A stretch of 64,000 nt of DNA. It comes from Elysia chlorotica (lineage: Eukaryota; Mollusca; Gastropoda; Plakobranchidae). Below, piece after piece: positions 10,581-23,291 of the stretch. The position numbers were made by a program, and so were the translations under genes. The stretch's first letter is position 1; each line of letters opens with the position of its first letter. Below the pieces are notes generated by a model that was not told where the DNA came from, searched no databases, and saw only the letters and a list, made by a program, of their open reading frames with translations. The stretch covers positions 837,455-901,454 of the forward strand of contig RQTK01000033.1 in NCBI GenBank assembly GCA_003991915.1. Reading direction: 5' to 3'.

Positions 10581-12725
10581 TTTGGTACACCATCATCATA
10601 ATCATCATTATCATCATTATCATCGTCATTAATTTTTTCACCATCGATAATCATGGTTATTACGTGTATGACATTTATTGTATTCATCATAATTATATTT
10701 AATATTGTTATTATACTGATATTTTTCACCAATTATTAATTCGCTCATTGTATTTTAAAGAAGCCCCGAAGCTTTAACTGGGATTGTTATTTAGGCAGTA
10801 TCTGCACTCGAATGTAGTTTTACGCTTAATAGTAGCCAAATCTTCAAATAAAACTACTTCAGTTTTAGCGTATCGACGACTTATTGTACATGATGAAAGG
10901 GTTTATAGTCTTACTGATTTTTAATTTTTTTTATGTCTGATATTTAATTGTAAAAATGTATTTTACAACCACAGATGTTGAATAATTTGACCCAAAAAAA
11001 AAGACTTTGAAATGTGTTTGTTTATAATTATAGACATGATGATTGCTAGAAGTATTGTAAATCTTTTAAGTGGTTTGCTGACAATGTATGAATATAATTA
11101 TAAAAGCCAGAAAGCCAATTCAACTTGGTATCAAAATGCTAATTAGAACAAAATAATATGCCTTTAGATTGTAAGATAACGAAATTGTTCTTGATTCCCA
11201 AATATTTGATATTTGAGCTCATACGGTTTTTTTTTTACTTTCCAATTCATGGGACAATTATTCCCATGATTTAAATGAACAAGAAGAGTAAAAATGCTCG
11301 TATAAAACGTCTTGTGTGCATACAAAAACTAAAACACAAGTCTTTTCTAAATATGAATTTAACAATTTATTACATTTTTGTTTCTGGATGCTGAATGGGG
11401 TTATAATTAGATTTTAAGTATTTTGTTGATGCGTCTTGATTTGTCAGCAAAAGAAAAGCCTAACAATATAAAGTGCATTTCTACGCAAGATTTAATGCCG
11501 TTTGCTACACAAACGTATATTTTGTACGGATCATCTTGAACTACCGTTGATGGATGTCACAGATTAGAGACACCATTCTGTCGCGATCACTAAAAACTCG
11601 ATAACATGTAAATAATCACATCCATAGTTTAATTTGATCTATCCCTTGATAAACTTTATTTCCTCTTCTAGCTTTAACGACCCATTTTTTTCAGTAACTG
11701 CGCGATATTGGAGCTTTTCAACTGGCTTTCCTTTCCGAGCATTATTATTTCTAAATGTTTATTAGTTTCATGTCACAATCATGGATAGCCGTAATGTAGC
11801 CTTAAAAGTTGATAAAATACATGTTCTCTGTATCATTGCTGTATCATCGCTGTATTTTCCTTAGTTATATGTGAATCTTTCGCATTTTTCTTGTCCTTTC
11901 TATAAAATTAAAATTTAAAACCCTTAAATCCGGAACGAGAAACCCAAACAATCATAGACCCACTAACTCGTTAGTTTTTGTTAGGATAAATAACTTTTAA
12001 AAAATTGCTAGCGTTTGTAATTTTAGAGAATAATACAAAACTAATACATATTGTGTGTGCGTGTGTGTGCGTGTGAGGGGGTAGAAACAACTTATGTGAG
12101 GTTCATTACTTACTGAAATTGACTGGATGGACTCAAAAGAGGAAGAAGGAGAGGCGTTATCCGTCCGTTTGGGAACTTTTTCTTAAAAGGTCTCCTTTTT
12201 TTACCTGTCCGTCCGATTGAAGTACTTAACTTTATGAATTGTTATTCTATTATTACATGTATAAGCAGCCATAGGATTCGCAAAGAATCTTCTAAAATTG
12301 TATTTCTATCGAATTATCTATCCTTCACTTGCAGAAACTCCATTTTCATAAACCTGAGTAAAATTGTATTTTATTATGTCCGACAATAGTTCAATTGTAT
12401 TTTGCGATTATAAATTCATTATAAATATTTTCAATGTTATTTTAAGAAAAAAAACGGGTTTGCGCTCACTTTGCTTTACAATTATTTTCAATAAATGTGG
12501 GTTTTTCATGCCTTGAAATTGTGAAAAGGTTAAATGTAATTAAGATTGCCTCAGGGAAAAAAATTATAATTTATGATACTTATAATGCAAGTTCGTGGTG
12601 TAAGGAAGATCCTTATACACATATTATGTAATTGTATATCCAGTTATTAAGATCTATAACAAATTTTGAAATTGTCATTTTTGCCAACATTTGTCACTCT
12701 GTGATTGTACATTTTTGTCAATTAC

Positions 12726-12731
12726 AATAAA
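12726..12731 (+). terminator. foxAB: Distal poly(A) signal candidate
   Basis: AATAAA in TTACAATAAAGATTTT is preceded by TGTA motifs (TGTAATTGTA, GATTGTACAT) and followed by CAGTTGTGTC, an arrangement typical of strong animal 3' ends. Confidence 0.45.
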
Positions 12732-12999
12732 GATTTTAACAGTTGTGTCATTAAAAGTCTAATTTAATTTAGTTTCAGTGGGTTTTTCTCTTTATCATTT
12801 TTTACCCTTTTCCCAAATTTTCATGTTTCAAACACATTTTTTCTTTTCTCTCTATCTATCTATCTCTCTCCCTCTTTGTATTTAATTGCTTATCGCCATA
12901 TTTTATATGTATCTTCAGGTATAATTATGTGCCTATACATTATTACCTATGATATATCAAGTAAGCACAAGATCAACGAATAGTGGTGAGAGCAGTGAT

Positions 13000-13562
13000 G
13001 GTGTTAGTGGTGGTGTTCGTAGTGGTGGTGTTCGTAGTGGTGGTGTTCGTAGTGGTGGTGTTCGTAGTGGTGGTGTTCGTAGTGGTCGCGGTGTTCATGG
13101 TGGTCGGTGTTCGTAGTGGTGGTGTTCGTAGTGGTGGTGTTCGTAGTGGTGGTGTTCGTAGTGGTGGTGTTCATAGTGGTGGTGTTCATAGTGGTGGTGT
13201 TCATAGTGGTGGTGTTCATAGTGGTGGTGTTCGTGGTGTTCGTTGTGTTCGTGGTGTTCGTTGTGTTCATGGTGTTCGCGGTGTTCATGGCGTTCGCGGT
13301 GTTCATGGCGTTCGCGGTGTTCGTGATGTTCGCGGTTTTCATGGTGTTTGCGGTGTTCATGGTGTTTGCGGTGTTCATGGTGTTTGCGGTGTTCATGGTG
13401 TTCGTGGTGTTCGTGTTCGTGTTCGTGGTGGTGGCGGTGTTCGTGGCGATGGTCTCCGTGGTGGTGGTCTTCCTGGTCGTGGGGTTCGTGGTTGTGGTGT
13501 TCGTGGCGGTGGTGTTCGTGGCGGTGGTGTTCGTGGCGGTGGTGTTCGTGGCGGTGGAGTGG
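13000..13562. repeat. G/T-rich minisatellite of 15- and 9-base units
   Basis: Units of AGTGGTGGTGTTCGT (15 bases) dominate 13000-13225. Units of GTGTTCRYG (9 bases) follow to about 13440, then GGTGGTGTTCGTGGC. Periods are multiples of three, so several frames stay open on both strands and encode Val/Gly, Phe/Val or His/Glu repeats. No start context or conserved domain supports a gene. Confidence 0.9.
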
Positions 13563-15850
13563 TAGTGTAGTGGTGGTTCTCTTAGTTGTAAGAATGGCGT
13601 TCGTAATGTTGCTGGTGTTCATAATGGTGATAGTGTTCGTAAAGGTGATGGTGGTGGTGATGATGGTGATTTCGTGATAATGCTGGTATTCGTGGTAGTT
13701 GTAGCTGTTGTTTCTGTAGTTGTCCATGTGATTACGGTGGTTATCTATGCCTAGATGGTGATATTCTTGGTGGTTGTGGTGATAGTGGAGAAGGAAGAGA
13801 AGGGAAAAGAGGAGGATGAGGAGATGGAATTGGAAAAAGTGTTGCACAACTCGTAATGAAGCTTTTAGTCACAAATTATTCTTTTTCTTTCTTCTTTTTT
13901 TTTTAATTACAAATTTGACTAATAGACATGCACTGGTAAATATGTTATAATGGTTACAAAAAAAAGTATGCATTCTGAAGCTGTACGCCGATTAGTCTGT
14001 ACAGTACAATATATGAATCAAACCACGCGATGTTATCTTTTTTAATCAATATTTTTCACAAGTAAAAAAAGTAAAAGACAAAATTACCGCTTAAATATTG
14101 CTACCATCGACATTGTTATGTAAAAGTACATAGTAGATGAATGCTCGGATGATGGTGATTTTTATTGGTTAATGGTAGACAGAAGCAGACATTTTAGGCT
14201 GGAGCTATACCTTTTCTTCTAGTATTGAAGAAAGAAGAATAGTGCATGAGTTTCTCTAATCTGCACATCGCACACCTTAAGTGTGCTTTTTAATTTGAGT
14301 TGACGCTTGCACACCTTATACGCATTAATGTTTTTTCTTTCAAACAGGAGATGTCTGTATTTGTAAAAACCATTATGATGAATCCCAAATTTGCTGGAAA
14401 AGCAGACAATAGTAACGTTTCTTATCTAATAGATAGATTTAAGTGCACCATTCTGTTCTATCTGTATTATATTGAACAAGAGAACGCGCTCATATCGAAC
14501 AGTATTAATTAACATTACATTCCATAGATTGAAAATTGTGATTATTGCAAATGGAAAAAAATCCCACATAATTTTTTTTTTAGATTGCTTACATCTGTTT
14601 TTTCTATCTTGCACTGGACTTGTCTTAAGGCCTTCGAGTCGTTTATGATAGCTCTTCAGCAAATAATATCGTTCTCCCAATTAATCCCCTGAGCTCTTAG
14701 AGAGGCTTGCCTCAACAGCAAACCAAACAATAGAAAATTATGACATAGTGCTTTTCTGACCATCTGGCCTACACGATAATTGGACTCGTTTTCTCTTCTG
14801 GTTTTATCAGATTCCATCTAGATCTAGATTCACCTTAAATGGTTATTAATTTTTGTATAGTTCTTTCGTCTTTTTTTTGTATACATGTATTCCAAGTGCA
14901 GAAAGAGAAGCAATAGTTTTGAGCATACGAATTCGCCAGCAAAAAATTGCCCAACCACACCAGCAATCAGTTTAATATGGACTCGTATTTTTAAGCCAAT
15001 GCGTTTTCAATGTCAGATTTATTTTTACTGTTTTTTTTTTTTAATTAGAAAACCGAAAACAAGGAGGAGTGCGAAGAACATTGATCACCATTTTTTTTTT
15101 TAATCTTCCTAAAATGGTCAAACCCTCTCACACTTTAAAAAAGTTAAGATGAATGAAAAATATCAATTTTCCTAGTATTTTTTGAAAAAGCAAAACCATG
15201 TCCTTTAGCTATTCCATTTCATGTACTATAAAAATCAAAACAGTCGTGCAGATTAGTTAATTGTGTTATTTATTGATTCTCATTTTATTCAATTAAAAAA
15301 TAATTTAAAAACGCGTGAATTTAGCATACTTCAAAGCGACATTTAAAAATATTTAAAGATAGGTTGCCAAACCCTTATACGTCCTTTTTATATTTCGAAG
15401 CGTCCACATTCTAGCAAATATCTACTAAGTCGTGTAAAAAAATCCATGTCTTAAAATTCCATTTCCTTGGTTGGTTAGTATTTTAACCAACTGACTGAAT
15501 CTGGTTTCTAAAAATATCTATTTTCGGAAGGCTAGGTATTTACATAAGACAATGCTTTGCGATTGTGTATAATATATCGTGTTATCCACCTTCTCCCATC
15601 GATTTTAGACCTCAGGTATACTGTGCCCAGGTTGGAGACAATACGCGGAGGCGGAAAAAACAACAGCTAGCACTAGTTAAAACAGATAACATAGAGAGAA
15701 TGCGAACGATTTGTTATTCAGTTTTGCATTCAAAATATAATACATACAATACTCATTTAGCTTTAGGTCCACACCGCTTCCATATTCAAATACAAAAACA
15801 AAGCACCTGCTAGAACTCAACCGGGGTTTCCCTGCTAGTCAATCTAGATT
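13563..15850. other. AT-rich intergenic sequence
   Basis: No gene is visible. A worn edge of the G/T-rich repeat runs to about 13680, and one CTAGATCTAG palindrome stands at 14818. Short open frames have no recognisable content. Confidence 0.6.
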
Positions 15851-16110
15851 CGGGGGCGATCTAGCTCAAGTGGCAGAGCGTTGGTCTCCTGATCGGGAGG
15901 AATCCTGTTCGAAACCCATGATTGGACAAACTTTATTCGTCCTGATATTTTATCCTGCTGCTTGGGTCGGTCTGAGTATAATGTGACCGACTGAGAAGTT
16001 ATTTTTGGTATGCCCGCACTGTCTATGTGTGGCAGCACCTCGAACTGCCAGAGGTTAGGCTTGAGACTCATTTATGAATAGACTTGCTACTGATGTTGGG
16101 GTTAAGAATT
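15851..16110 (+). mobile_element. SINE with a different tRNA-like head
   Basis: The head has A box TAGCTCAAGTGGCAGAG and B box TGTTCGAAACC, unlike the copy at 3550. The body then matches the family: GCTTGGGTCGGTCTGAGTA, TAATGTGACCGACTGAGA, GTGTGGCAGCACC, TGATGTTGGGGTTAAG. Confidence 0.75.
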
Positions 16111-16344
16111 CACTTACCGACTGCAAACGCTCCTCAATATACAGTGCTCGAAGTACAATAACAAAAAGGGTAATTTCAAGATAAATCAATAATATTATTT
16201 GGAAGGTGTTGGGGCGTTCAATGATATAATTTTTTGTAGTAAACGTGAAGAAAGATATTCAAAGCTACTTAACATGTTGCATTTATGTATTCTAAGTTCA
16301 TAGAAGATTGTAAGACAAAATCTGATATTATACTCTTTTTTTTA

Positions 16345-16510
16345 AGGAGAGGGATAGTTCAGCTTGTATAAAGCTTGGCTTCTTATTAGTAGTATTATAG
16401 ATACGAATCCCCATCAAGCCTTCTGGTTGAACAAGATGTGAGGATGTTAATATTATTTTATGTACACGTACATCGTACATGACCTGTGTGTGAACAGCTA
16501 AGACAAAGTC
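16345..16510 (+). mobile_element. Diverged SINE
   Basis: A tRNA-like head (GGGATAGTTCAGCTTGTA; B box GATACGAATCCCC) is followed by a worn body ending near GTGTGTGAACAGCTAAGACA. Confidence 0.5.
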
Positions 16511-16539
16511 GTGGTACCTTCAATTTTCTCTCTTTGATA

Positions 16540-16660
16540 AGGATCGAACCAGCTCACTTGGTAGATCCTTTGTCTCCCAGTTGGATGTCCTTGGATCGAA
16601 ACCTACGATCAATAAAAATTTATAATTATATCCAATTTTGTCCCCTACTGGTTGGGTCGA
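16540..16660 (+). mobile_element. SINE 5' part joined to a fox 3' UTR copy
   Basis: A third head type (CAGCTCACTTGGTAGATCC; B box GGATCGAAACC) leads to CCCCTACTGGTTGGGTCG, the start of the shared body. At 16661 the body is replaced abruptly by the fox 3' UTR copy. Confidence 0.7.
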
Positions 16661-16845
16661 ACTTAAAATATAATATATCAAAGTGAAGAGCAAGTACAAT
16701 GTGCTGCAAAACATTCCTTACGCATTGTTGAAACTGAGAAATTATCTTTTTTTTTATTATTGATCGAGCCGTTGAAGAAAAAATATCTTGTAAAATAGAT
16801 TTTATAATAACTTTCTCATTTTTGATTCTTCATGTATGGACAAAG
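16661..16845 (+). repeat. Copy of foxAB 3' UTR positions 9288-9475
   Basis: From ACTTAAAATATAATATAT to TCATGTATGGACAAAG, this 185-base stretch matches 9288-9475 apart from a few substitutions and homopolymer length changes. It lies in mRNA-sense orientation between two SINE pieces. Confidence 0.9.
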
Positions 16846-17010
16846 AGGTCCCGAGTTCGAATCCTGGCTGTTGCGTTCCCTACTAGTTGGGTGTCAGTAT
16901 AATGTGACCGCCGACGATAGAAGTTATGGTAATCCCGCACTGTCTCTGATTGGCTGCACGTAAGATTGTCTAACTTTAGTCTTGGGGCACGTCCAACATG
17001 AAATATTTAG
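16846..17010 (+). mobile_element. SINE 3' part following the fox 3' UTR copy
   Basis: It starts inside the tRNA head at AGGTCCCGAGTTCGAATCC and continues with the body (CCCTACTAGTTGGGTGTC, TAATGTGACCG, CTTGGGGCACGTCCAACATG). The first part of the head is missing, replaced by the upstream copied segment. Confidence 0.8.
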
Positions 17011-18911
17011 GTGGTTCTCTGGAAATTGAATTTTCCCCATTTTCAAGAGGAAAAAGATTAATAACTTGTCTTTTAAGAATAAGATAAACCTTCGATGGTT
17101 AGTTGGTTGGTTTCTTATTGTCAAGGTTTTAAGTCTCCTAGGTTCCTGTAAATGATCCTAAACGGTGGCCTATTAATATTTTCTTATGAGGCTTGTGCAT
17201 TATTATGTATAAAAGTATTATTATAGGAGATGTTGCCACACCGACCCAAAGCTTCGTAGTTTCACAAATCAATGTACCTTTATCTGCCTTGGGACTGTCG
17301 TCTGGCGGCTTATTTTACTGGAGACCTGACCTGTAATGAGCCAGCTGTCTGATACATATCATCGTGTCCTTCGGCAACATTTCCCACTTTCATCCCAGAT
17401 CCCTCTCAAGGTTTTCCCTCCCTCAAACATGCATTTTGAGTTCTGAATAGGACAGCAATACCCTTATCTGGAATGTTAATGTGGAGTGCTCGCAAAAGTT
17501 ACCTTTTTTTCTCTTTCACTTCTATTCAAGGAGATTGTAAGGCTCCTTCGTAATCAAGGGAAGCCTTTAATACACACTGTATTGCGTAGACTCCATACTA
17601 ACCAGGTACCAAAGGCGACTGGTCATTTTGGAACCCGACCACAAGTCATTGGTCAACTGGTCAAGTCTCCGCTCAAGCGTCCCCTCTCATCGTGTCGCTC
17701 CATTAGGCGGCGAGAAGGATGTTGACTCAAGGCATTACCGGACGCTCGGATCGCTGAGGCGCTTACAAATTCAAATATTGCTCCATGTGTTTAGCGCTGG
17801 CTCTCTTGCCCATTGTCTCGTGCTCAACTCCGTTATAGGCCCAGGCTTTCAGGCAGAAACTCCGGGGGAAAACCCGAATCAGCCCTCGGGGGAAACTGAC
17901 TAACGGACTTGCCTTGGCGATGGTAACAAATTATTGTGTCCAGCTCCAAACGATTTCCGGAGGACGCGTTTGCTCTACCACCGCCTGACTTCTGGTGGTA
18001 TGGGGGGAGCAAACCTGACCATTGTGATTGGAGAGTCCCTAAAAACAGCATAAAGCACCAATATTTTCACCCGATCGTTGTTTTACAGCCAAAATATTAG
18101 CTACGTTTTCAACACACATTTACGATAAGAGACCATAACATACTAAAAGTTAATGTATTTGACCAGGAAAGCGTGTGGCTGGTAGGTTTTAATCAGAAGA
18201 GATACTCTGCACACATTTGTTTAATGTGTGGTACTAAGTGCACAGCTTTAGGGTCATTGTAAGTTACACATTACACTGACCAACAGAAACAAAGCATTCT
18301 CAGGCAGTACTATAATTTACGGGATACTCGATTGGCTACTGTGTATGGGGAGTCTAACATTATGGATTTGATTTTGTTTAACAAATGTTCTCCGGTATTC
18401 ATTGCGTATATTGCATTCAGTTTACAAGGACATAAAAACAGGAACATTTTAACAACAAAGGTGTAAAACATTCACTACCATCGTTATGTCATTATTAGGT
18501 GGTTTATGCCCGTCCACTTACCTGCACTGGTTGACAGCGAAGCAGTAACCACTTTTGTCAATCAATGGAATATGTTGATTAGATTAAAATATCACATCGC
18601 CAGCTGATAATCAGATCTGTCAAAGTAATTTCACGCGCCTAGACTAGCGCAACAATGAAGAGATAAAGATTAACTGCGACTTTTAAAAAGCTGCTAAAAC
18701 GCATTTGTTTCGCTACTTAGCTTAATTAATGATAAATGCAAAACTATGTACTCGTATAAAGTAATGCTTTTTGTTTAGTAAGATATAAGTATCTTCTAAT
18801 AAGTATGCTCTATTAATGTTCTTTTTAAATTCATAATTTCATTTGTAAAAGAGCCTGCACTGCACATAGTATAAATTAGCATCCAAAATGTGCCTTGTGG
18901 TGACGGGTCTC
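17011..18911. other. Intergenic sequence, no gene recognised
   Basis: The stretch 17230-18050 is less AT-rich than its surroundings and has open frames of 79 and 91 codons (17486, 17628), but I see no domain, splice context or repeat match. It may be an old decayed element. The rest is AT-rich and featureless. Confidence 0.5.
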
Positions 18912-18926
18912 ATAGCGAAAGCAAAG

Positions 18927-19140
18927 TTGCGTTGTTGTTGAGTTAGTTTAACGTCCAACATCAGCACTATATAGTGGACGGGCTCCAAGACTGACGCCTG
19001 ACAATTTTATGCCCTGCCACACACGAGACAGGACGGGGATGCCATGACTCCTGTCTCAGTCGGTCACATTATACTGACACCGACCCAACCAGTTGGGAGC
19101 GAACCCGGATCTTTTGCGTCGAAAGCCGATGTTCTACCCC
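18927..19140 (-). mobile_element. tRNA-derived SINE with imperfect target-site duplication
   Basis: The minus-strand copy has the full body and 3' end. Its head is damaged: the B box region reads GGGAGCGAACCCGGATC on the + strand, with bases deleted. Flanks ATAGCGAAAGCAAAG (18912-18926) and ATAGCGGAAGCTAAG (19141-19155) form a 15-base duplication with two differences. Confidence 0.88.
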
Positions 19141-19251
19141 ATAGCGGAAGCTAAGACAACATCCAAGAGCGATCAGAAAGTGCCTAAGGGACTTGATAAC
19201 GTCACCCATTATCGTCTTGTGGATAGCAAAGTCTGTAATGTTTTGCTCAAG

Positions 19252-19400
19252 ATGTGTATGGGATCTAAAGCATCAATGATGTGTGCATGGGATCTAAAGC
19301 ATCAATGATGTCTGCATGGGATCTAAAGCATCAATGATGTCTGCATGGGATCTAAAGCATCAATGATGTGCGCATGTTTGCATGAGATCTAAAGTATCAC
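19252..19400. repeat. 29-base minisatellite, about five units
   Basis: The unit GGGATCTAAAGCATCAATGA plus TGTGTGCAT repeats with few changes. The last unit is diverged. Confidence 0.9.
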
Positions 19401-20030
19401 ATGATGGCTAATCCGTCTTCATAGCATGTAAATATTAGAGCCAAGAGGCATTGCAACTATAAAGCCATGGCACAATCACGCACATTTTGTTAATTAAATC
19501 CTTTGTTTTTTATTCCATTAATTTGTACCTTACTTTAATTTAGATGGTAAAGTGCCGCGAAAATTTCTTGGAAAACTGTAATTTCATCGCGTGCGTACCC
19601 TAATTTTATCCATAATTTATTATTTTCCCAAACTTTAACGCTTTGGAAATTTATTATTTCTCATGTTTTCTGTTCAAATATAGGAATAAATACATTAATT
19701 ATTTTTTGAATGAATAAAATATAAAACTGTTTTTATCAATATTAGCAATCCTCGGTTTAGTCGTTGCAGACTTTGTTTTTGTTTTACTTTTTTTTCTATA
19801 ACGTTACTATAAACAATTTTGTAGCAAAAATTATCTTTTAAAATGTTGTAATCAATCCGTTCGAGGAGAATATTAGGCCTAAATATTTTAAAAAGTTATT
19901 TTTACTATAATATCTATATATCTGGTAATACATCTATCTAATAATAGTCCATTTATTTCATTTTCTGTGACAAAACAATTGACTAGTATGTGTGATTTTT
20001 TTTTTTTTATGAATTTCTTTTTTTTTTACC
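19401..20030. other. AT-rich intergenic sequence
   Basis: Nothing coding is visible. Long T runs at 19998-20029 lie just left of the duplicated unit. Confidence 0.6.
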
Positions 20031-20835
20031 GTTTTCTCAATCTAAAACGTGTTCGCATCGCTAGCATTAAATTAACTTACCGCACTGTATTATTAAAGTC
20101 AACAATCTTAACACCTTGCCTCCCAGTAACACCCCAACTGTATAATTATAACATTCTTGTTATTGACTTGAAGTCGATGATTTATTTATTTCGATTTCAA
20201 ATTCTGCACTCAGTGAAATTTATTTCAATTTTAATTCTAACCAAAACTTGAAATGAAATTTATGTCGATGCGTTGGTATTATCGATTAAAAACAGGTGCA
20301 GATTTTCGTTCAGATTTTCGATTAATCGTGGCAGATTATAATATACTGTCTGGGATCAACAACCTTCTACACTGATGTGATATTTAATATCTCGCGACCT
20401 AACTTCTTTCTTTTCATTTGCATTTATTTTTATTTTTGCAACATTTTTGGACATATAGCTCGTAGTGTTCTCAGTCGTATTTAACACATAATCAAGTGTG
20501 ATTCGCTCTGTTTTTCTCACAACATTACAATTTCGTGGAATATTTGTTCTGTTATCACTCCTTTTCTATCAATGTGAAAAACGACCAAACAAAACAAAAG
20601 CAATGTTGTTCTACACGAATAGTTCACATGGTGTATCACTTCGTGAAAACATTTTTAATTTCAAAATGTATAGACCCCGAAGAACCTAATTTTCAGTGTT
20701 AGCACACTTTAAAATTATATGTGACCCTTCAGCTTTGTCTGTTCTACAATCCTCACGAATTTCGTGGGTACCCATTTAGTAAAAATGGATGATGATGATG
20801 ATGATGATGATGATGCATGATGATGATGATGATGG
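20031..20835 (+). repeat. Copy 1 of a tandem 0.8-kb unit ending in a GAT array
   Basis: It starts GTTTTCTCAATCTAAAACG and ends CCCATTTAGTAAAAATGG followed by GATGAT units. The same unit begins again 807 bases on. I see no coding content, terminal inverted repeats or tRNA head, and cannot name the family. Confidence 0.9.
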
Positions 20836-20837
20836 CT

Positions 20838-21782
<945 letters not shown>

Positions 21783-21867
21783 AATTTGTTATAAGCCTAA
21801 TTTTGATGGAACTTGCCTTATGATGGTTATCCTCAAATATCTCTACAACGAGTCAAAATTTGTTTGT

Positions 21868-22008
21868 CGGGTTTTGTCACCTACTGGTCATCGGTGTCAG
21901 TATTTGTGTAATTTGACCATGTAAAATTGTCAGACGTTAGTCACAGGGCCCATCTACGATATGACCTAGCTGACATCAGGTGTTAAGAGCGTACCAATCA
22001 ACCAACAA
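21868..22008 (+). mobile_element. Diverged SINE body
   Basis: CACCTACTGGTCATCGGTGT, AAATTGTCAGACGTTAGTC and GACATCAGGTGTTAAGAG followed by ACCAATCAACCAAC match the shared body and tail. No head is visible. Confidence 0.65.
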
Positions 22009-22187
22009 TTCTGACACAACTCGATCTTCAGAAGTTAACAAACATATAAATTACAACAAAGTTTTAAGACAGAGAGGTATCGAGAACATGCTTGGTTCTG
22101 AGAAAGCCATATATTTCTATTAATAGAATCTGTGGAGAAAGCAAAGCTCTCCCTTAGTCTAACGTCTTCTAGATCTCAAGAAAAGTT

Positions 22188-22322
22188 CTATACGGCGACG
22201 GGACCCCATATCGGGATACCCGGAAGTTGGTCACACTGACCCAGACTTAAACGTGACCGCCAAAGTGGGGCTCGAACGCTGGATCTCCTTCGGAAGCGGA
22301 TGCTCTATCCCAGGTCTAATGC
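22188..22322 (-). mobile_element. Diverged SINE head and body fragment
   Basis: On the minus strand it reads GGGATAGAGCATCCGCTTCC, then B box GCGTTCGAGCCCC, then body sequence with GTCTGGGTCAGTGTGACC. Confidence 0.65.
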
Positions 22323-22339
22323 ACCCTTCGAGAGTATCC

Positions 22340-22402
22340 TTTAAAGGGAGGCTACCAAAATATTAACAATTTTCATGTATATTCCGCGATAGACTCCCTT
22401 AG
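22340..22402. repeat. Short element with AAGGGAG/CTCCCTT inverted ends (copy 1)
   Basis: About 60 bases from TTAAAGGGAGGCTACC to GATAGACTCCCTTAG. A related copy lies at 23227-23291. Confidence 0.5.
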
Positions 22403-22765
22403 TTCAACCCCAATGCTCTAGAATTTTTCAAAGTGTTTGTACAAGTCATGTGCATGCACTTTATGGAACATGTTCAATTGTTTAGACGCCTTTTACCGTA
22501 GAGAAATATGGTGCATGCCGATGTAAGGTTTAGCTTGTATAAAGTTATTAACAAGATCACTGCTCAATACCTCATTATTTTGACAAAGGAAATTAAATAT
22601 AGCCAAAAATGTCGTGAAGGTGTATCCTATCATTGAAAATCTATTAACGACAAAAGTCGCTGGATCTGAACATTTTTAACTTATCTCTTAACAAAAACAA
22701 TAATTTAAGTTACACCACAACAACAATAATACTTTTAACTTGCAGAGAACTTTAAAATCATAATA

Positions 22766-22900
22766 TCGGGGGCGAGGCAGCGCTTGGGTTGGAGCATCGG
22801 CTTCTATCGCAGCATGTCTGAGTTCGAGCCTCGCTCTGGCGGCGACATTTTCTCCTGCTGGTTGGGTCAGTGATATTTAATGTGATCAGCCATGTCAAAG
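22766..22900 (+). mobile_element. SINE head and partial body
   Basis: The head reads GGGGCGAGGCAGCGCTTGGG then GGAGCATCGGCTTC, with B box GAGTTCGAGCC. CTGCTGGTTGGGTCAGTGAT and TAATGTGATCAGCCATG follow. The 3' part is missing. Confidence 0.75.
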
Positions 22901-23226
22901 ATTTCCAACTGTGAGATCCCGATGCCTCAAAGGGAATTTTTCAAGACCTAGAAGACCCTCTCTATTTTCGTATAATCCCTGTGTTTAAAGTATCGTCAAG
23001 CGTTCACAACCATGAAAAGAACTGACCACATTTAAGTTGTGGTTACGATAGCTAGCCCAAGATGTGTAGTATGTACTTCTTCTCCATCAAGTAGACACAT
23101 CTCGTCTACGGTACAATTTTGTTGCAGCAGTTTGAGGCTAAGAAACCAACCAACCATACCATAAAATAGAAGTGTGAGAAGAAGAAAAAAAAGCCTGAAA
23201 GCACAGTCATGTAAAGAGAGTGTTCT

Positions 23227-23291
23227 ATAAAGGGAGGCAACCTGGAAATAATCAATGAGCCATGCCTTATTTGTGATAGACTCCCTTTGTT
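23227..23291. repeat. Short element with AAGGGAG/CTCCCTT inverted ends (copy 2)
   Basis: ATAAAGGGAGGCAACC to GATAGACTCCCTTTG; ends match copy 1 while the middle is diverged. Confidence 0.5.

Noticed and set aside
12983..13847. Open frames of 130-250 codons on both strands
   Set aside because: They follow from the minisatellite's multiple-of-three period and encode simple repeats without start context or splice signals.
17486..17903. Two overlapping frames of 79 and 91 codons in a less AT-rich patch
   Set aside because: No recognisable protein features; the patch may be an old decayed element.
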